Assembly (NCBI GenBank): GCA_016194975.1
Contig: JACQAM010000016.1
Location: 124,001 to 188,000 of the forward strand
Direction of reading: 5' to 3'
DNA length: 64,000 nt
DNA from: Bacteroidota bacterium
GTDB taxonomy: Bacteria > Bacteroidota > Bacteroidia > Palsa-965
In this document: positions 1 to 9,780 of the stretch, piece by piece
Layout: every line of letters begins with the position of its first letter
Position numbering within the stretch: the stretch's first letter is position 1
The notes under the pieces: model-generated
The model's input: only the letters and a program-made list of their open reading frames with translations
Database searches by the model: none
Told to the model about the DNA's origin: nothing
Made by a program: the position numbers and the translations under genes

Positions 1-333
1 GAAATTGCCAATGGAAAAGAAACGCGAAAACTTCCTTTCCAGGGAGAAGAACACGATTATTTACTCGAGTATGCTTTCAATGCGCAGTTTTCCATTGTGA
101 AAGCGTGGAAGGGTGATAAATTCGGAAATCTTATTTTCAGAAAAACAGCGCGCAATTTCAATGATCCTATGACCGGTGCTGCAAAAATTACCATTGCGGA
201 AGTGGAAGAACTCGTGGAGCCCGGCGAACTCGAACCGGCGCAGATACATGTTCCCGGAATCTACATTCAGCGTATTTTCAAAGGAGAAAAATATGAAAAA
301 AGAATAGAGCAGAGAACCGTAAGAAAAAAGTAA
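1..333 (+). CDS. scoA: 3-oxoacid CoA-transferase subunit A, C-terminal part
   Basis: The open frame runs in from the left edge, so the N-terminus is missing. The visible 110 residues contain the stretch ITIAEVEELVEPGEL followed by HVPGIYIQRI, which is characteristic of the end of the alpha subunit of succinyl-CoA:3-ketoacid (SCOT-like) CoA-transferases. This enzyme moves CoA between an acyl-CoA and a 3-oxoacid in ketone-body and branched-chain catabolism in the cytosol. The matching beta subunit lies about 490 bp downstream, separated by an unrelated small gene, whereas these subunits are usually adjacent. The family assignment is firm; the acid substrate cannot be told from this fragment. 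Confidence 0.9.
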   Translation, partial: EIANGKETRKLPFQGEEHDYLLEYAFNAQFSIVKAWKGDKFGNLIFRKTARNFNDPMTGAAKITIAEVEELVEPGELEPAQIHVPGIYIQRIFKGEKYEKRIEQRTVRKK

Positions 334-384
334 ATTAGCCAATTCAAAACAGAACACCGAACACTTGCAAACCGAAAACACATA

Positions 385-720
385 ATGAAACCATACATCG
401 ACTACAAAGGCGACAAGCTTTATCTCCCCCAGGAAGTAGCTGCTGATAAATTCGAAATGAATGTTCTCGAATTAAAAGGCAATCCTATTTTTCTTCTTTG
501 TCCGCGCGTGCGTACACGTTACATGCAGGCGACCGGCGCACTCATGGAGCGCGATGGAAGTGAATTGAAATTTATTCTCGCAGGAGAAAAACTCACGCAG
601 GCCTCTTTCCCCGTTGGCCGGTATGAAACGATCCAGCTTCGTATCGATCACAAAGCTGCGAATGCAACACCGGTGTCCATGCCTTCTTCTCCGAAAAAAG
701 ACGAGAAGGGCGATAAATAA
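385..720 (+). CDS. hypothetical protein between CoA-transferase subunits
   Basis: This 111-residue protein is not recognised. It has no signal peptide or membrane segment, begins MKPYIDYKGDKLYLPQE and ends in a charged Ser/Pro/Lys-rich tail, so it is probably a small soluble cytoplasmic protein. It lies in the same direction as scoA and scoB and separates them, which suggests co-transcription. Its leader contains repeated CCGAACAC-like words. Codon use looks like its neighbours. A role linked to the transferase is only a guess from position. Confidence 0.7.
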   Translation: MKPYIDYKGDKLYLPQEVAADKFEMNVLELKGNPIFLLCPRVRTRYMQATGALMERDGSELKFILAGEKLTQASFPVGRYETIQLRIDHKAANATPVSMPSSPKKDEKGDK

Positions 721-823
721 AATTCCCAAAACCTCCATCGCACAAGATTGTCACGCTACGCTCGCAATCATCCACGCTCTTGTTTTTGGAATTTGTCTTT
801 TCTTTTTTTGAATTTTTTCAATT
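721..823. other. spacer with GATTG/CAATC dyad before scoB
   Basis: The spacer holds a short inverted repeat (GATTG at 746 and CAATC at 765) around a CACGCTACGCTCG core, then a T-rich run leading into scoB. The core resembles degenerate copies of a widespread intergenic hairpin word. No promoter box is convincing here. Confidence 0.35.
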
Positions 824-1483
824 ATGCTTGATAAAAACGGAATAGCAAAACGCATTGCAAAAGAAGTCCGGGACGGATATTACGTGAACCTCGGAATAGG
901 AATTCCTACGCTCGTTGCTAATTATATTCCGAAGGGAATGACCGTGATGCTGCAATCGGAAAACGGGATGCTGGGTATGGGGCCGTTTCCATTCGAAGGC
1001 GATGAAGATCCCGACCTGATCAACGCAGGAAAACAAACCATCACCGAAATTCCCGGCACAGCATATTTTGATTCCGCAACAAGTTTCGGAATGATACGTG
1101 CAGGAAAAGTGGACCTCACTATTCTCGGCGCAATGGAAGTGAGTGAGAACGGCGACATTGCCAACTGGAAAATTCCGGGAAAGATGGTGAAGGGAATGGG
1201 TGGAGCGATGGATCTTGTTGCTGCTGCAAAAAATATTATTGTTGCCATGCAGCATGTGAATAAAGCGGGAGAATCGAAATTGCTGCCTGCATGTACGCTC
1301 CCGCTCACGGGTGTGCGCTGCGTGAAAAAAATTGTTACCGAACTTGCCGTGGTGGAAGTGATTCCCGGAAAGGGATTCAAACTTCTCGAACGCGCGCCGG
1401 GAGTTTCCGTTGAAGAGATAAAAAAAGCAACAGCCGGAAAATTGCTGGTCGAAGGAGAAATTCCGGAAATGGTGATTGATTAA
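824..1483 (+). CDS. scoB: 3-oxoacid CoA-transferase subunit B
   Basis: This 219-residue protein is full length for the beta subunit of SCOT-type CoA-transferases. The catalytic glutamate motif SENG is visible (residues about 45-48, in MLQSENGMLGMG), as are the conserved stretches GIGIPTLVANYIP and AMEVSENGDIANWKIPGKMVKGMGGAMDL. With the upstream alpha subunit it forms a heteromeric cytosolic enzyme that transfers CoA between succinyl-CoA or acetyl-CoA and a 3-oxoacid through a glutamyl-CoA thioester. The ATG start follows a T-rich stretch and there is no Shine-Dalgarno sequence, as is usual in Bacteroidota. Confidence 0.95.
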   Translation: MLDKNGIAKRIAKEVRDGYYVNLGIGIPTLVANYIPKGMTVMLQSENGMLGMGPFPFEGDEDPDLINAGKQTITEIPGTAYFDSATSFGMIRAGKVDLTILGAMEVSENGDIANWKIPGKMVKGMGGAMDLVAAAKNIIVAMQHVNKAGESKLLPACTLPLTGVRCVKKIVTELAVVEVIPGKGFKLLERAPGVSVEEIKKATAGKLLVEGEIPEMVID

Positions 1484-1596
1484 TGTGCTAATGTGCTGAT
1501 TGGAAAATGTGTTGATGTTTTGTCATTGAAAGTTTTCGCTGAATAATTTCTTTCGTATAAGATGCCTATTAAAATACGTCATTAGCAAATTAACGG
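1482..1596. repeat. self-repeating word spacer (GTGCTAAT / TTAGCAAATTAA)
   Basis: Right after scoB the sequence reads AATGTGCTAATGTGCTGATT, an imperfect tandem of an 8-base word. The inverse form ATTAGCAAATTAACGG occupies 1581-1596 and abuts the next ATG. A related GTGTGCTGATGTGATT occurs at about 37960. It is one member of the spacer word families described in the findings. Confidence 0.5.
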
Positions 1597-3483
1597 ATGC
1601 CGGTAACTTTCCCCGACTCTAAAAAATTTTCGTCCGGCACTCCCGTCCTGTATTTATCGGCAGGCGCACTTTTCATTTACCTGGCCATCCGCGCAAAAAA
1701 TATTTCCATCACGTGGGATGAAGCGCAAACTTTTTTCGAATATGTGAGAACCCCGCGATGGCTGCCGCACGACTTGAATTACATGAGCGCAAACAATCAC
1801 CTGCTCAACACGTGGCTCATGAAAATTTCCGTTTCACTCTTCGGATCGGGAGAACTGGCTCTGCGATTGCCGAATGTACTCGCCGGCGGAATATTTTTCA
1901 CCGCGTTGATCGCCACGCTCAAACAATGGTTCGGCAACAATTGGCGGATACTTCCTGTTTTCCTGATCATCGCACTGCAGCCCTGGCTGCTTGATTATTT
2001 TTCCATTGCGCGCGGGTACGGACTTTCGGTGGCCATGATGATGTGCGGGATCTTTTACAGTGGCAATTTCTTCTCTTCCGGAAAAATGAGCAGTTGTATT
2101 AAAGCACAACTCTTTTTCCTGCTTGCCACGGCGGCCAATCTGGCACTCATTCATGTGCTGGTTGCTTCGGCGTTATTCTTCGTTTGTTTTCTTTATTCGG
2201 ACAAAACGCGCCGGAGGAGAAATTATCTTGTGCCGGCTTTCATCCCGTTAATAGCGATCGTTTTTTTATTCCCGTACGCGCAAAAATTAAATGCGAATGG
2301 CGCTTTTTTTCTTGGCGATGAAGTCCATTCTCCTTTCTTCCTGTTTTCTTCATTGGGCAAAAGCACGGCTTACATTGCTCCGTACAGTGATATGCTCGCA
2401 TTGCCGCTGGTCATTTTTTTCAGTGCGATACCGTTCCTTGTGGCAATACAGTTATTTCTGCGAATGAAAAACACAAAAGACAGAACAACATTATTCGTTC
2501 TTGTTCTGCTTGTTCTTTCTTTTATTCTCCCGGTGATGCAGCATTTCATTCTCGGAAGCAATTATATTTCCGGGCGTGTCACACTTTTTTACCTGCCTTT
2601 GCTGTTGTTGCTGTTTTCATCTTTTACAATGAATTCGGGCAAAGCCGGGAAATACATGCTCGGTGCAACGAGTGTTTTTTTCATTATCCATTTTTGTTTT
2701 TGCGTCAATACAAAACATTATTACGACTGTTCCGAACAGGAAAATGTAAAAGACGCGATGAAAATTCTCCGCGATCAGAAAATAAAAGTTGATCCTCCTT
2801 TTTTTGCTGATATGATCTCGACCGATTTACCGTATGATCTTCCTGTGAATTATTACCGGATGCGTTACAGCATGAATGAATTCGGCCATACTGTGAGAAG
2901 CGAATTTCTGAGAAACTGCGGATATTATTATTTGCCGATGGAAGACACGGCGCTTTACGCAATGGCCGACATCCTGAAATATTTTCCGGAAACAAAAACC
3001 GCTTTATTCCGGTTGATGGATCCTCCGCCACAGAAACTGAAAACGATTGCAGAATCCTGGGACGATTTTGAAAATGAAGATCCGTACAGCGAATTGATGA
3101 CCGCCGGATTTTTCATTGGTAAAAAAGGAACTTTTGCCGGCGGAAAAAATATGTACAGCATTGCTGTGGTCACCAATGTTCCGGATTCAGTGAAAGAAAT
3201 TCCTGTTGCCGCCACACTCAGCTGCAGAATAAGAATAGAAAAAAGGAACACCTCAGCGCTTATTGTATTCACCGCCATAACTGCCAATGGCGATAGCTGG
3301 GAAGGAATGCACGTTTCTGAACTCAATCTGAATCCCGGCGAATGGTCCATCACGGGATGGACGCGTACGCTGCCGAAAGGAACTAAACAGGTGAAAGTTT
3401 TTCTGTGGAACGGTGATGAAGCGAAAGTTTATATGGACAACGTAACCGTGAGGATCCTTGCGAAGGATAAAAAAGATCAGTAA
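1597..3483 (+). CDS. GT-C-like polytopic membrane protein with C-terminal beta-sandwich
   Basis: This 628-residue protein has about ten hydrophobic segments in residues 15-390, then a soluble region. The first extramembrane loop carries WDEAQTF, the acidic position expected in GT-C glycosyltransferases (ArnT/PMT-like) that use polyprenyl-phosphate sugars. The last 110 residues look like a carbohydrate-binding beta-sandwich, with NPGEWSITGW and KVFLWNGDEAKVYMDNVTV. This suggests sugar transfer to lipid, glycan or protein on the outer face of the inner membrane. The substrate is unknown. It overlaps the convergent neighbour by 7 bp. Confidence 0.75.
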   Translation: MPVTFPDSKKFSSGTPVLYLSAGALFIYLAIRAKNISITWDEAQTFFEYVRTPRWLPHDLNYMSANNHLLNTWLMKISVSLFGSGELALRLPNVLAGGIFFTALIATLKQWFGNNWRILPVFLIIALQPWLLDYFSIARGYGLSVAMMMCGIFYSGNFFSSGKMSSCIKAQLFFLLATAANLALIHVLVASALFFVCFLYSDKTRRRRNYLVPAFIPLIAIVFLFPYAQKLNANGAFFLGDEVHSPFFLFSSLGKSTAYIAPYSDMLALPLVIFFSAIPFLVAIQLFLRMKNTKDRTTLFVLVLLVLSFILPVMQHFILGSNYISGRVTLFYLPLLLLLFSSFTMNSGKAGKYMLGATSVFFIIHFCFCVNTKHYYDCSEQENVKDAMKILRDQKIKVDPPFFADMISTDLPYDLPVNYYRMRYSMNEFGHTVRSEFLRNCGYYYLPMEDTALYAMADILKYFPETKTALFRLMDPPPQKLKTIAESWDDFENEDPYSELMTAGFFIGKKGTFAGGKNMYSIAVVTNVPDSVKEIPVAATLSCRIRIEKRNTSALIVFTAITANGDSWEGMHVSELNLNPGEWSITGWTRTLPKGTKQVKVFLWNGDEAKVYMDNVTVRILAKDKKDQ

Positions 3484-5072
3484 GAAAAATTCTGCCGGAA
3501 TAATTTAGACTCGTAAAGCCTGAATGGGGGAACTTCTTCCCTGAGAACATAATGAACCTTTAGAGAGTCATTCATCTGCCGGAAACAATCAGACGTATCA
3601 CTTTTATCATTGCACACGATCAGGTAGTCGATCTCCTTGTCCGGTTTTCCAGGCTGTTCGGGCCAATAACAACGTGCACACGGAATATCGGAAGAGGAGA
3701 GCCCGCCGATCTTATAGTTGTAAATAAAATTCTTACTCCACAGCAGGGGAAAAAAATCGTGAACAGTTTCATAGTTGGAGAGCATCAGCGATTTTTTTTC
3801 TGCGAAAGCAAGTTCGCCTATATGTAAACGCAGCCAGTTTTCCGTTACAGGAATGTAGGCGCCCGTGCAATTAGAAGGAATTTCCCCGGCCAGCTTCATT
3901 ACTTTTTTTGCATCCTGCGCAAGTCCTGCGATCTGCGGTTGCCGGTAATGCATCATGATCATCGCTGATGCAAAGGAAAAGAATGCGAGTGTCCGGATTA
4001 TTTTTTCCGGCAGCTTTCCTGAAGCAAGAAAAAGAAGAAAGAAAAACCATGAAAGCTCAATGAGGCGGATTGTCATTGCGCCGCTTCCTCCGAAATCATC
4101 CGGGGAAATGAAGATCAAAGCAAGCACCACTATCCAGCAGATTCCCCAGAACAGAAAACGTTCTTTTTCCGCCATTGCATAATTGCTTTTGTTTCTGAAA
4201 AAAAAGATCAGCGACAAAAGCAGACTGAAAAAAAGAACACAGGAGATCGTGATCGCAACCGGTTGCTGATACATTGAAATAACAGAGAGATGATGCAGCG
4301 TGGCAAGTTTTTTCACTGATATCCATGCACTGGCCCAAACGGTTGTCCCTGTATTTTCTGTCCGGTGTGTGTAATAAATAAAAAAAAGGATCATCGCCGG
4401 AATAAGCGCAGAAAACAATATCCCCGTATTTACAAAAAATGTGCGATAATTTTTATGAAACAGCCGGAATAATATCCGCATGCCCGCTACAAAAACAAAA
4501 AGCAGGAACGGAATGAGGTGTGTGAAAAAAAGAAGCGTGCACAAAAACACGAGCAAGAATACACGCCGGATCCCGAACGATCTTTTTTCGGCATACAACC
4601 ATGCGGCCATAGTTGTAAGACTGAGAATTATTCCCATGTAAAAATTATAAAAACCGAGATAAAACAGGCCGGAGTAAACAAAAGGAAAGATGAGCCAGCT
4701 GTAATACGGTTGCCCCGGGTTGATCTGCCGAACCAGGAAACGAAAAGCGAAACACATTCCGCATACGTTGATGACATGAATGATCTTGTCCGAAATTTCT
4801 ATTGAAAAAAAATAAGAGAGGGCCCCGAGAAGGACATGACTTAGCGAATTCGGTACGGGCGAAGGATTGAGAATGAATACACTTTTAAGAAACGGGGTAG
4901 GATGAAGAAAAAGTTCCCGCGTAATTATGGAATTATAAATATGCGCTGAACTATCTTCAGTAACAAGCCAACCGTTCGCAAAAACTTCGTTCAGCATGAA
5001 CAAAGTTGCGACCACAAATAAAACCGGTTCGTAGCGGGAAAAAAAGGCCACGATCTTTTTCCAGAATGACAT
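3477..5072 (-). CDS. polytopic membrane protein, GT-C-like
   Basis: This 531-residue integral membrane protein has roughly ten transmembrane segments and a C-terminal soluble tail of about 130 residues. The first loop contains TEDSSAHIYNSI, an acidic pair like the catalytic loop of GT-C transferases, but I do not recognise a named family. It lies among other envelope-glycan genes, converging on the upstream GT-C-like gene and divergent from the GT2 gene downstream. A role in surface polysaccharide assembly or protein glycosylation is inferred from context. Confidence 0.65.
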   Translation of the reverse strand: MSFWKKIVAFFSRYEPVLFVVATLFMLNEVFANGWLVTEDSSAHIYNSIITRELFLHPTPFLKSVFILNPSPVPNSLSHVLLGALSYFFSIEISDKIIHVINVCGMCFAFRFLVRQINPGQPYYSWLIFPFVYSGLFYLGFYNFYMGIILSLTTMAAWLYAEKRSFGIRRVFLLVFLCTLLFFTHLIPFLLFVFVAGMRILFRLFHKNYRTFFVNTGILFSALIPAMILFFIYYTHRTENTGTTVWASAWISVKKLATLHHLSVISMYQQPVAITISCVLFFSLLLSLIFFFRNKSNYAMAEKERFLFWGICWIVVLALIFISPDDFGGSGAMTIRLIELSWFFFLLFLASGKLPEKIIRTLAFFSFASAMIMMHYRQPQIAGLAQDAKKVMKLAGEIPSNCTGAYIPVTENWLRLHIGELAFAEKKSLMLSNYETVHDFFPLLWSKNFIYNYKIGGLSSSDIPCARCYWPEQPGKPDKEIDYLIVCNDKSDTSDCFRQMNDSLKVHYVLREEVPPFRLYESKLFRQNFSY

Positions 5073-5201
5073 CGCCGGTAAAGGTAAAATATAACAGGTG
5101 CCAACGCCTGATGCATTGTCTCATTGTTCGAGACGAACCCCGGAAAAAAAAATTCATTCTCAATAACGCACCGAAAGCGTATCTTCGGAACTCTTTTACC
5201 A

Positions 5202-5930
5202 ATGAAAAAACTCTCCATCATCATTCCTGCTTACAACGAAGCAGCCACCATTCATCTCATCCTCGACAAAGTGATCGCAGTGGATCTGAACGGCGGCATG
5301 CAGAAGGAGATCATTATCGTCAATGACTTTTCAAAAGATGAAACACAAGCGGTGATCGAAAAATATATTTCATCACATTCATCATACGACATCCGTCTTT
5401 TCAATCAACCGTTCAACCAGGGGAAAGGCGCTGCGCTTCATAAAGGAATTGAACTCGCCACCGGCGATTACCTCATCATCCAGGATGCCGATCTCGAGTA
5501 TGATCCCGAAGAATATAATATTCTGCTCAAACCTATTCTCTCCGGTTTTGCAGATGTGGTCTTCGGTTCGCGTTTCATGGGAGGAAAACCACATCGCGTT
5601 TTATTTTTCTGGCACACGCTGGGAAATAAATTTCTTACTTTTCTTTCCAACATGTTCACCAATCTCAATCTCACGGACATGGAAACGTGTTACAAATTAT
5701 TCGATACGAAGATTACCAAATCGCTCCTGCTTAAAGAAAAACGTTTTGGCTTCGAGCCGGAAGTGACTGCAAAAATTTCCCGCGTGAAAGGCGTGCGTAT
5801 TTACGAAGTGGGCATTTCTTATTACGGGCGCACGTACGAAGAAGGGAAAAAGATCGGGTGGAAAGATGGTTTCCGCGCGATCTGGTGCATTCTCCTTTAC
5901 AATATTTTTGACCGAAAAAACCAGCGTTGA
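5202..5930 (+). CDS. family 2 glycosyltransferase (DPM1/DPG-synthase-like)
   Basis: This 242-residue GT-A enzyme begins [17 protein letters not shown]. It has [12 protein letters not shown] for nucleotide binding, [20 protein letters not shown] with the metal-binding DAD, and FGSRF followed by ETCYKLF, typical of dolichyl-phosphate mannose/glucose synthases. It probably loads a hexose onto polyprenyl phosphate, the donor used by GT-C enzymes like its neighbours. I chose the internal ATG because the glycosyltransferase fold starts there; a longer frame reaches back to 5124 but adds only non-conserved residues. It is followed by a TTGA overlap with the next gene. Confidence 0.88.
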   Translation: MKKLSIIIPAYNEAATIHLILDKVIAVDLNGGMQKEIIIVNDFSKDETQAVIEKYISSHSSYDIRLFNQPFNQGKGAALHKGIELATGDYLIIQDADLEYDPEEYNILLKPILSGFADVVFGSRFMGGKPHRVLFFWHTLGNKFLTFLSNMFTNLNLTDMETCYKLFDTKITKSLLLKEKRFGFEPEVTAKISRVKGVRIYEVGISYYGRTYEEGKKIGWKDGFRAIWCILLYNIFDRKNQR

Positions 5931-8257
5931 AATTCATTCACACACTGAAGCGCATCGCGAGCGAGAAAGGTTTTCTGCTCACGCTGGGAATTTCCCTGCT
6001 GCTGCTGTTTTTCTTTTACGGAAAATTATTACGGCACCCGGCGAGCACTTATTTCAGCGCGGGCGGCGACGGGTTGCAGATCTATTATGAAACAATTTAT
6101 CATGTCAAATATGATCATGCGTACTGGAGCCAGTCGAGTATAAATTATCCTTATGGCGAAAGTATTTTTTTCACGGGCGCAATGCCGTTCGTGAATAATG
6201 TTGCAAAAATTTTCGGAACCGGTGCAGCGCCATTGGGAGTTGCGCTGATCAATTTACTCATGCTCTTCTCCCCGGTGCTGGGCGCACTTTTCCTGTATGC
6301 AATTTTCCGTCACCTGCGATTGCCCTGGTATTACGGCGCACTTTCGGCAACAGCCATTGCATTTCTTTCCCCGCAGGTGATGCGCATGGCAGGACATTAT
6401 TCACTCACCTGGATTTTTTTAATTCCCGCATTCATTTACATGTTGCTTCGTTTTTACGACCAGGCAGGTGCAATGAAAAGTGTTTTCATCGGGTTCATTG
6501 TTTTTCTCGGCGCGTCAACGCATCTTTATTTTCTTGCTTTTTTCGCCACCATTGGTGGCGCGTACTGGCTGGTACTTTTTCTTTCGCGCGATCGCGGATT
6601 CGGCAGAATAAAATTTGCAGCCAAACATCTCGCCATACAATTTATTGCACCGGTTCTCCTGCTGCAATCACTCATCATGATGTCGGATCATGTGCACGAC
6701 CGCACGCACGCGCCCTGGGGCTATCTTGTTTTTCATTCGCGTCTCGACGGAGTTTTTTATCCCTATGGAAAACCGTATGAACCCATTTTTCATTCGATCT
6801 TCAAAAATGTAAATCCACCAGACGACCAGTTGACTTTTGAAGGCATGTCTTACGTGGGGCTTGTTGCAATGGGAGGACTGTTGCTTCTTTTTTCCGTTCA
6901 GCTTTATCGTCTTTTCAGGAAACGTTTCCGGTTGGTGTTGCAGGTGACGGATAATAAAGCGCTGAATATTTTTTTCTGGGTGTCGCTCGTGCTGCTTTAT
7001 TTTTCATTCGGGAAACCATTTATCGGCGGCCATGAGAATTGGCTCACTTATCTCGGTCCGGTGCGGCAGTTCCGTGCGATAGGAAGATTTACGTGGGCAT
7101 TTTTTTATATCGCGAATATCATTGCCGTGTACAGGATCTTCCGCGTATTGCAGCACAAAAAAATTCTGCGCATACTAGTACTCGTTCTTGTTCCTTCTCT
7201 TCTTTTTTATGATGCGTATTATCTCAATGCAGGAAAAGAAAAAGAGTATGATAATCACATTGCAGAACTCGAGGATGAATCGGATAAACTTCCTGCTGAT
7301 CAATGGATGAAAGGATTCAACGCTGCGCAGTTCCAGGCCATACTTCCGTTACCGTATTTTCACCAGGGTTCTGAAAATATTGCGCGTGTGCCTGCTGATG
7401 CGGATATTGTTCGTCAATCGTATATCGTTTCACTCAAAACCGGGTTGCCGCTCATGGGTGTGAATTCTGCGAGAGTTTCGCTTAGCCAGACTGTCAATCT
7501 TATTTCACTCGTAATGGATCCGAATAAACCGTTTGATGTAATGAAAGATATTCATGACAAGCGTCCGCTGTTGTTGCTGGTGAAAAAAGAAATGCTGGAT
7601 GAAAATGAAAAACGAATTCTTGCGCTGGCAAAACAGATTGCCACTTCAGCACAGTATGAGATCTATTCGCTCGCACTTAATGACCTTGCAAATATTCCTG
7701 AAACCTATCATGACTGGCTGGGCGGAGAAGTGGATGCCATGAAAAAATATTCGCAGGGCAAATTCTTTTCTTCCGACTCCACACCATTTTTCATTTACAG
7801 GAATTATGATAATGGAAATGGAAGAGCGTTCCGCGGAAAAGCATCGCATAAATTTGTGACCACAGAATTTGAACGCGTCATCGACACGGTGATCCCTGTT
7901 CCAGGAACTTACCTGTGCTCTTTCTGGATGGATCACATTCGCGACGATATTTATCCCCGCGTTACGATGGAAACTTTTGTGTATGATACTTCGAAAAAAG
8001 TGCAACCTTTTTATTCGATAAGCGACGCGCTGCGAAATGTGCAGGCGATAGACGGCAACTGGGGACTCATTGAATTTCCGATAACCGTTCCTGCTGCGGG
8101 AATGCATCTTCAGTTTACAGTATGGAATAAAGATCTGAAACCAGGAACAGAATTATGCATCGATGAATTGTTGTTGAGGCCGGGAGGAACTAATTTATTT
8201 TTCCGCGACGGGAATGATATTTTCTGGAACAATTGTTATTATCACGGCGCAAAATGA
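5927..8257 (+). CDS. large polytopic membrane protein with C-terminal jelly-roll-like domain
   Basis: This 776-residue protein begins with TTG, whose last bases overlap the stop of the upstream glycosyltransferase, so translational coupling is likely. About eleven hydrophobic segments fill residues 15-440. The first loop has [11 protein letters not shown] and [10 protein letters not shown], resembling GT-C-type membrane enzymes. The C-terminus (about 640-776) is a soluble beta-rich module ending in [23 protein letters not shown], similar in style to the end of the membrane protein at 1597. It probably works with the two flanking GT2 enzymes. Its precise family is not recognised. Confidence 0.72.
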   Translation: MKFIHTLKRIASEKGFLLTLGISLLLLFFFYGKLLRHPASTYFSAGGDGLQIYYETIYHVKYDHAYWSQSSINYPYGESIFFTGAMPFVNNVAKIFGTGAAPLGVALINLLMLFSPVLGALFLYAIFRHLRLPWYYGALSATAIAFLSPQVMRMAGHYSLTWIFLIPAFIYMLLRFYDQAGAMKSVFIGFIVFLGASTHLYFLAFFATIGGAYWLVLFLSRDRGFGRIKFAAKHLAIQFIAPVLLLQSLIMMSDHVHDRTHAPWGYLVFHSRLDGVFYPYGKPYEPIFHSIFKNVNPPDDQLTFEGMSYVGLVAMGGLLLLFSVQLYRLFRKRFRLVLQVTDNKALNIFFWVSLVLLYFSFGKPFIGGHENWLTYLGPVRQFRAIGRFTWAFFYIANIIAVYRIFRVLQHKKILRILVLVLVPSLLFYDAYYLNAGKEKEYDNHIAELEDESDKLPADQWMKGFNAAQFQAILPLPYFHQGSENIARVPADADIVRQSYIVSLKTGLPLMGVNSARVSLSQTVNLISLVMDPNKPFDVMKDIHDKRPLLLLVKKEMLDENEKRILALAKQIATSAQYEIYSLALNDLANIPETYHDWLGGEVDAMKKYSQGKFFSSDSTPFFIYRNYDNGNGRAFRGKASHKFVTTEFERVIDTVIPVPGTYLCSFWMDHIRDDIYPRVTMETFVYDTSKKVQPFYSISDALRNVQAIDGNWGLIEFPITVPAAGMHLQFTVWNKDLKPGTELCIDELLLRPGGTNLFFRDGNDIFWNNCYYHGAK

Positions 8258-8991
8258 AACTGAGCATCATTCTTCCTTCCTATAAAAGCGCTGTTCTTCT
8301 CCGTGAACAGCTTCCGGCTTTTAAAAAATGGCTGAGTGAAAAATTTCCTTCCAATGAGATCATCGTGGTCGATGATGGCTCGGGCGATGGCGGTGAAACG
8401 GAAAAGGTTGTGTTGCAGAACAACTGTACTTTCATCGGACTGAAGAAAAATACAGGCAAAGGAGGGGCAGTGCGCGCAGGAATGAAAATCGCGACCGGCG
8501 ATGTCCGGATTTTTACGGATGCCGATGTTCCCTTTGAATTTGAAACGATAGAACGGTTTGTACAGTACCTCACCGAAAAAGAATTTCACATCGTGATCGG
8601 CGACCGTCGTTTGCCCGAGTCGAAATATTTTTCTGAAATAAAAGGAATGCGGAAACTCGGCAGCCGCATTTTTACTTTCATCGTCGGGCGATTCATCACC
8701 ACGGGAATGTTCGATACGCAATGCGGCATAAAAGGATTCCGTGCAAAAACAGCCGATGACCTTTTTTTAGTTTCGCGACTGAACAGTTTCACCTTCGATG
8801 TGGAATTACTTTACATAGCGTTGAAAAGAAATTACGATATAAAAAAATTACCCGTGCATTTCCGCAGCAGTGACGATCATTCGAGTGTGAGCTTAATGCG
8901 TCACGCGCCCGGGATGCTCGTTGATCTTTTCCGGATAAAATGGAATCATGTGAGGGGGAAATACGACAAAGCAAAGAAGAGCGATAAATGA
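8254..8991 (+). CDS. family 2 glycosyltransferase
   Basis: This 245-residue protein starts at an ATG that overlaps the preceding stop (ATGA). Visible motifs are LSIILPSYKS, EIIVVDDGSGDG, NTGKGGAVRAGMKIATGDVRIFTDADVPF with the DAD metal site, and DTQCGIKGFRA, again of the polyprenyl-phosphate glycosyltransferase type. It lacks membrane helices of its own. The tight overlaps with the upstream gene indicate a single operon that supplies a lipid-linked sugar to the membrane transferases. The sugar is not predictable from the sequence. Confidence 0.88.
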   Translation: MKLSIILPSYKSAVLLREQLPAFKKWLSEKFPSNEIIVVDDGSGDGGETEKVVLQNNCTFIGLKKNTGKGGAVRAGMKIATGDVRIFTDADVPFEFETIERFVQYLTEKEFHIVIGDRRLPESKYFSEIKGMRKLGSRIFTFIVGRFITTGMFDTQCGIKGFRAKTADDLFLVSRLNSFTFDVELLYIALKRNYDIKKLPVHFRSSDDHSSVSLMRHAPGMLVDLFRIKWNHVRGKYDKAKKSDK

Positions 8992-9045
8992 AGAAGGGAA
9001 AAACTTTACTTTCGATAATTCTATGATTAACTCATTATTAATTCT

Positions 9046-9744
9046 GTGAATCGCAACATCACCAACGTCATACGCTATTTCATGGACGAATGGATTCCGC
9101 CGGTGATCCGTGATTCGCGTTGGTTCATGTACCCGTTTTTTTATTTTGCCTATCGTGGAAGAAATATTCGTGAAGTGATGAATTTCAAAAGCAGGGTGCA
9201 TTCCTTCACGCCGGAAGATTACGATCGTTTCTACAATAACCTCAATACGATCTCCCGCAACCGCGTTACCGATCTCAACCGGCAAAGTGTAGCATTCATT
9301 TTAAAAAATATTGATCCGTCGGCGCAAACGCTCATTGATGTGGGAAGCGGAAATGGTTTTTTACTGAAACAGATTCGCGCAAAATATCCGCAACTGCAAC
9401 TGACAGGATTCGACATCAAAGACACGGATAAGAACGGGGATGTTTACCAATACGTGAAAGGCAATATAGAGAAAATGCCCTTCGCCGATAAATCATTCGA
9501 CGTGGTCACTTGCTGCCACACGGTTGAACACCTCATCGAACTGGAACAATGCATGAAAGAATTGGTACGCATTGCACGCAAGCAGGTTTTCATTGTTACT
9601 CCGAAGCAGCGTTATTATTATTACACGCTCGACGAACATGTAAATTTTTTTCCGTTCAAAGAAAAATTAACGTCAGCCATTCCATTGAAGAATTATTCCT
9701 GTGAGAATGTAAAAGGAGACTGGGTGTATCTTGGCGCCGTTTAA
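9046..9744 (+). CDS. class I SAM-dependent methyltransferase
   Basis: This 232-residue protein has the class I methyltransferase signature IDVGSGNGFLLKQI (motif I, residues about 97-110), GFDIKDTDK (motif II) and SFDVVTCCHTVEHLIE (motif IV and after). The start is a GTG at 9046; an ATG 22 bases upstream runs into a stop, so it cannot be used. A TACTTTCG box at 9007-9014 could be the -7 element. As the last gene after the glycosyltransferases it may methylate a sugar or lipid intermediate, but the acceptor is unknown. Confidence 0.82.
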   Translation: MNRNITNVIRYFMDEWIPPVIRDSRWFMYPFFYFAYRGRNIREVMNFKSRVHSFTPEDYDRFYNNLNTISRNRVTDLNRQSVAFILKNIDPSAQTLIDVGSGNGFLLKQIRAKYPQLQLTGFDIKDTDKNGDVYQYVKGNIEKMPFADKSFDVVTCCHTVEHLIELEQCMKELVRIARKQVFIVTPKQRYYYYTLDEHVNFFPFKEKLTSAIPLKNYSCENVKGDWVYLGAV

Positions 9745-9780
9745 TGTTCAAAGTCCGGAGTTCAATGTTCAGCGATCATT
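9745..9780. repeat. GTTCAATGTTC word spacer
   Basis: The space between two convergent genes is an imperfect tandem of a GTTCAA(A/T)GT word ending in ATGTTCAGCG. It resembles the other spacer word families of this window. Confidence 0.4.
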
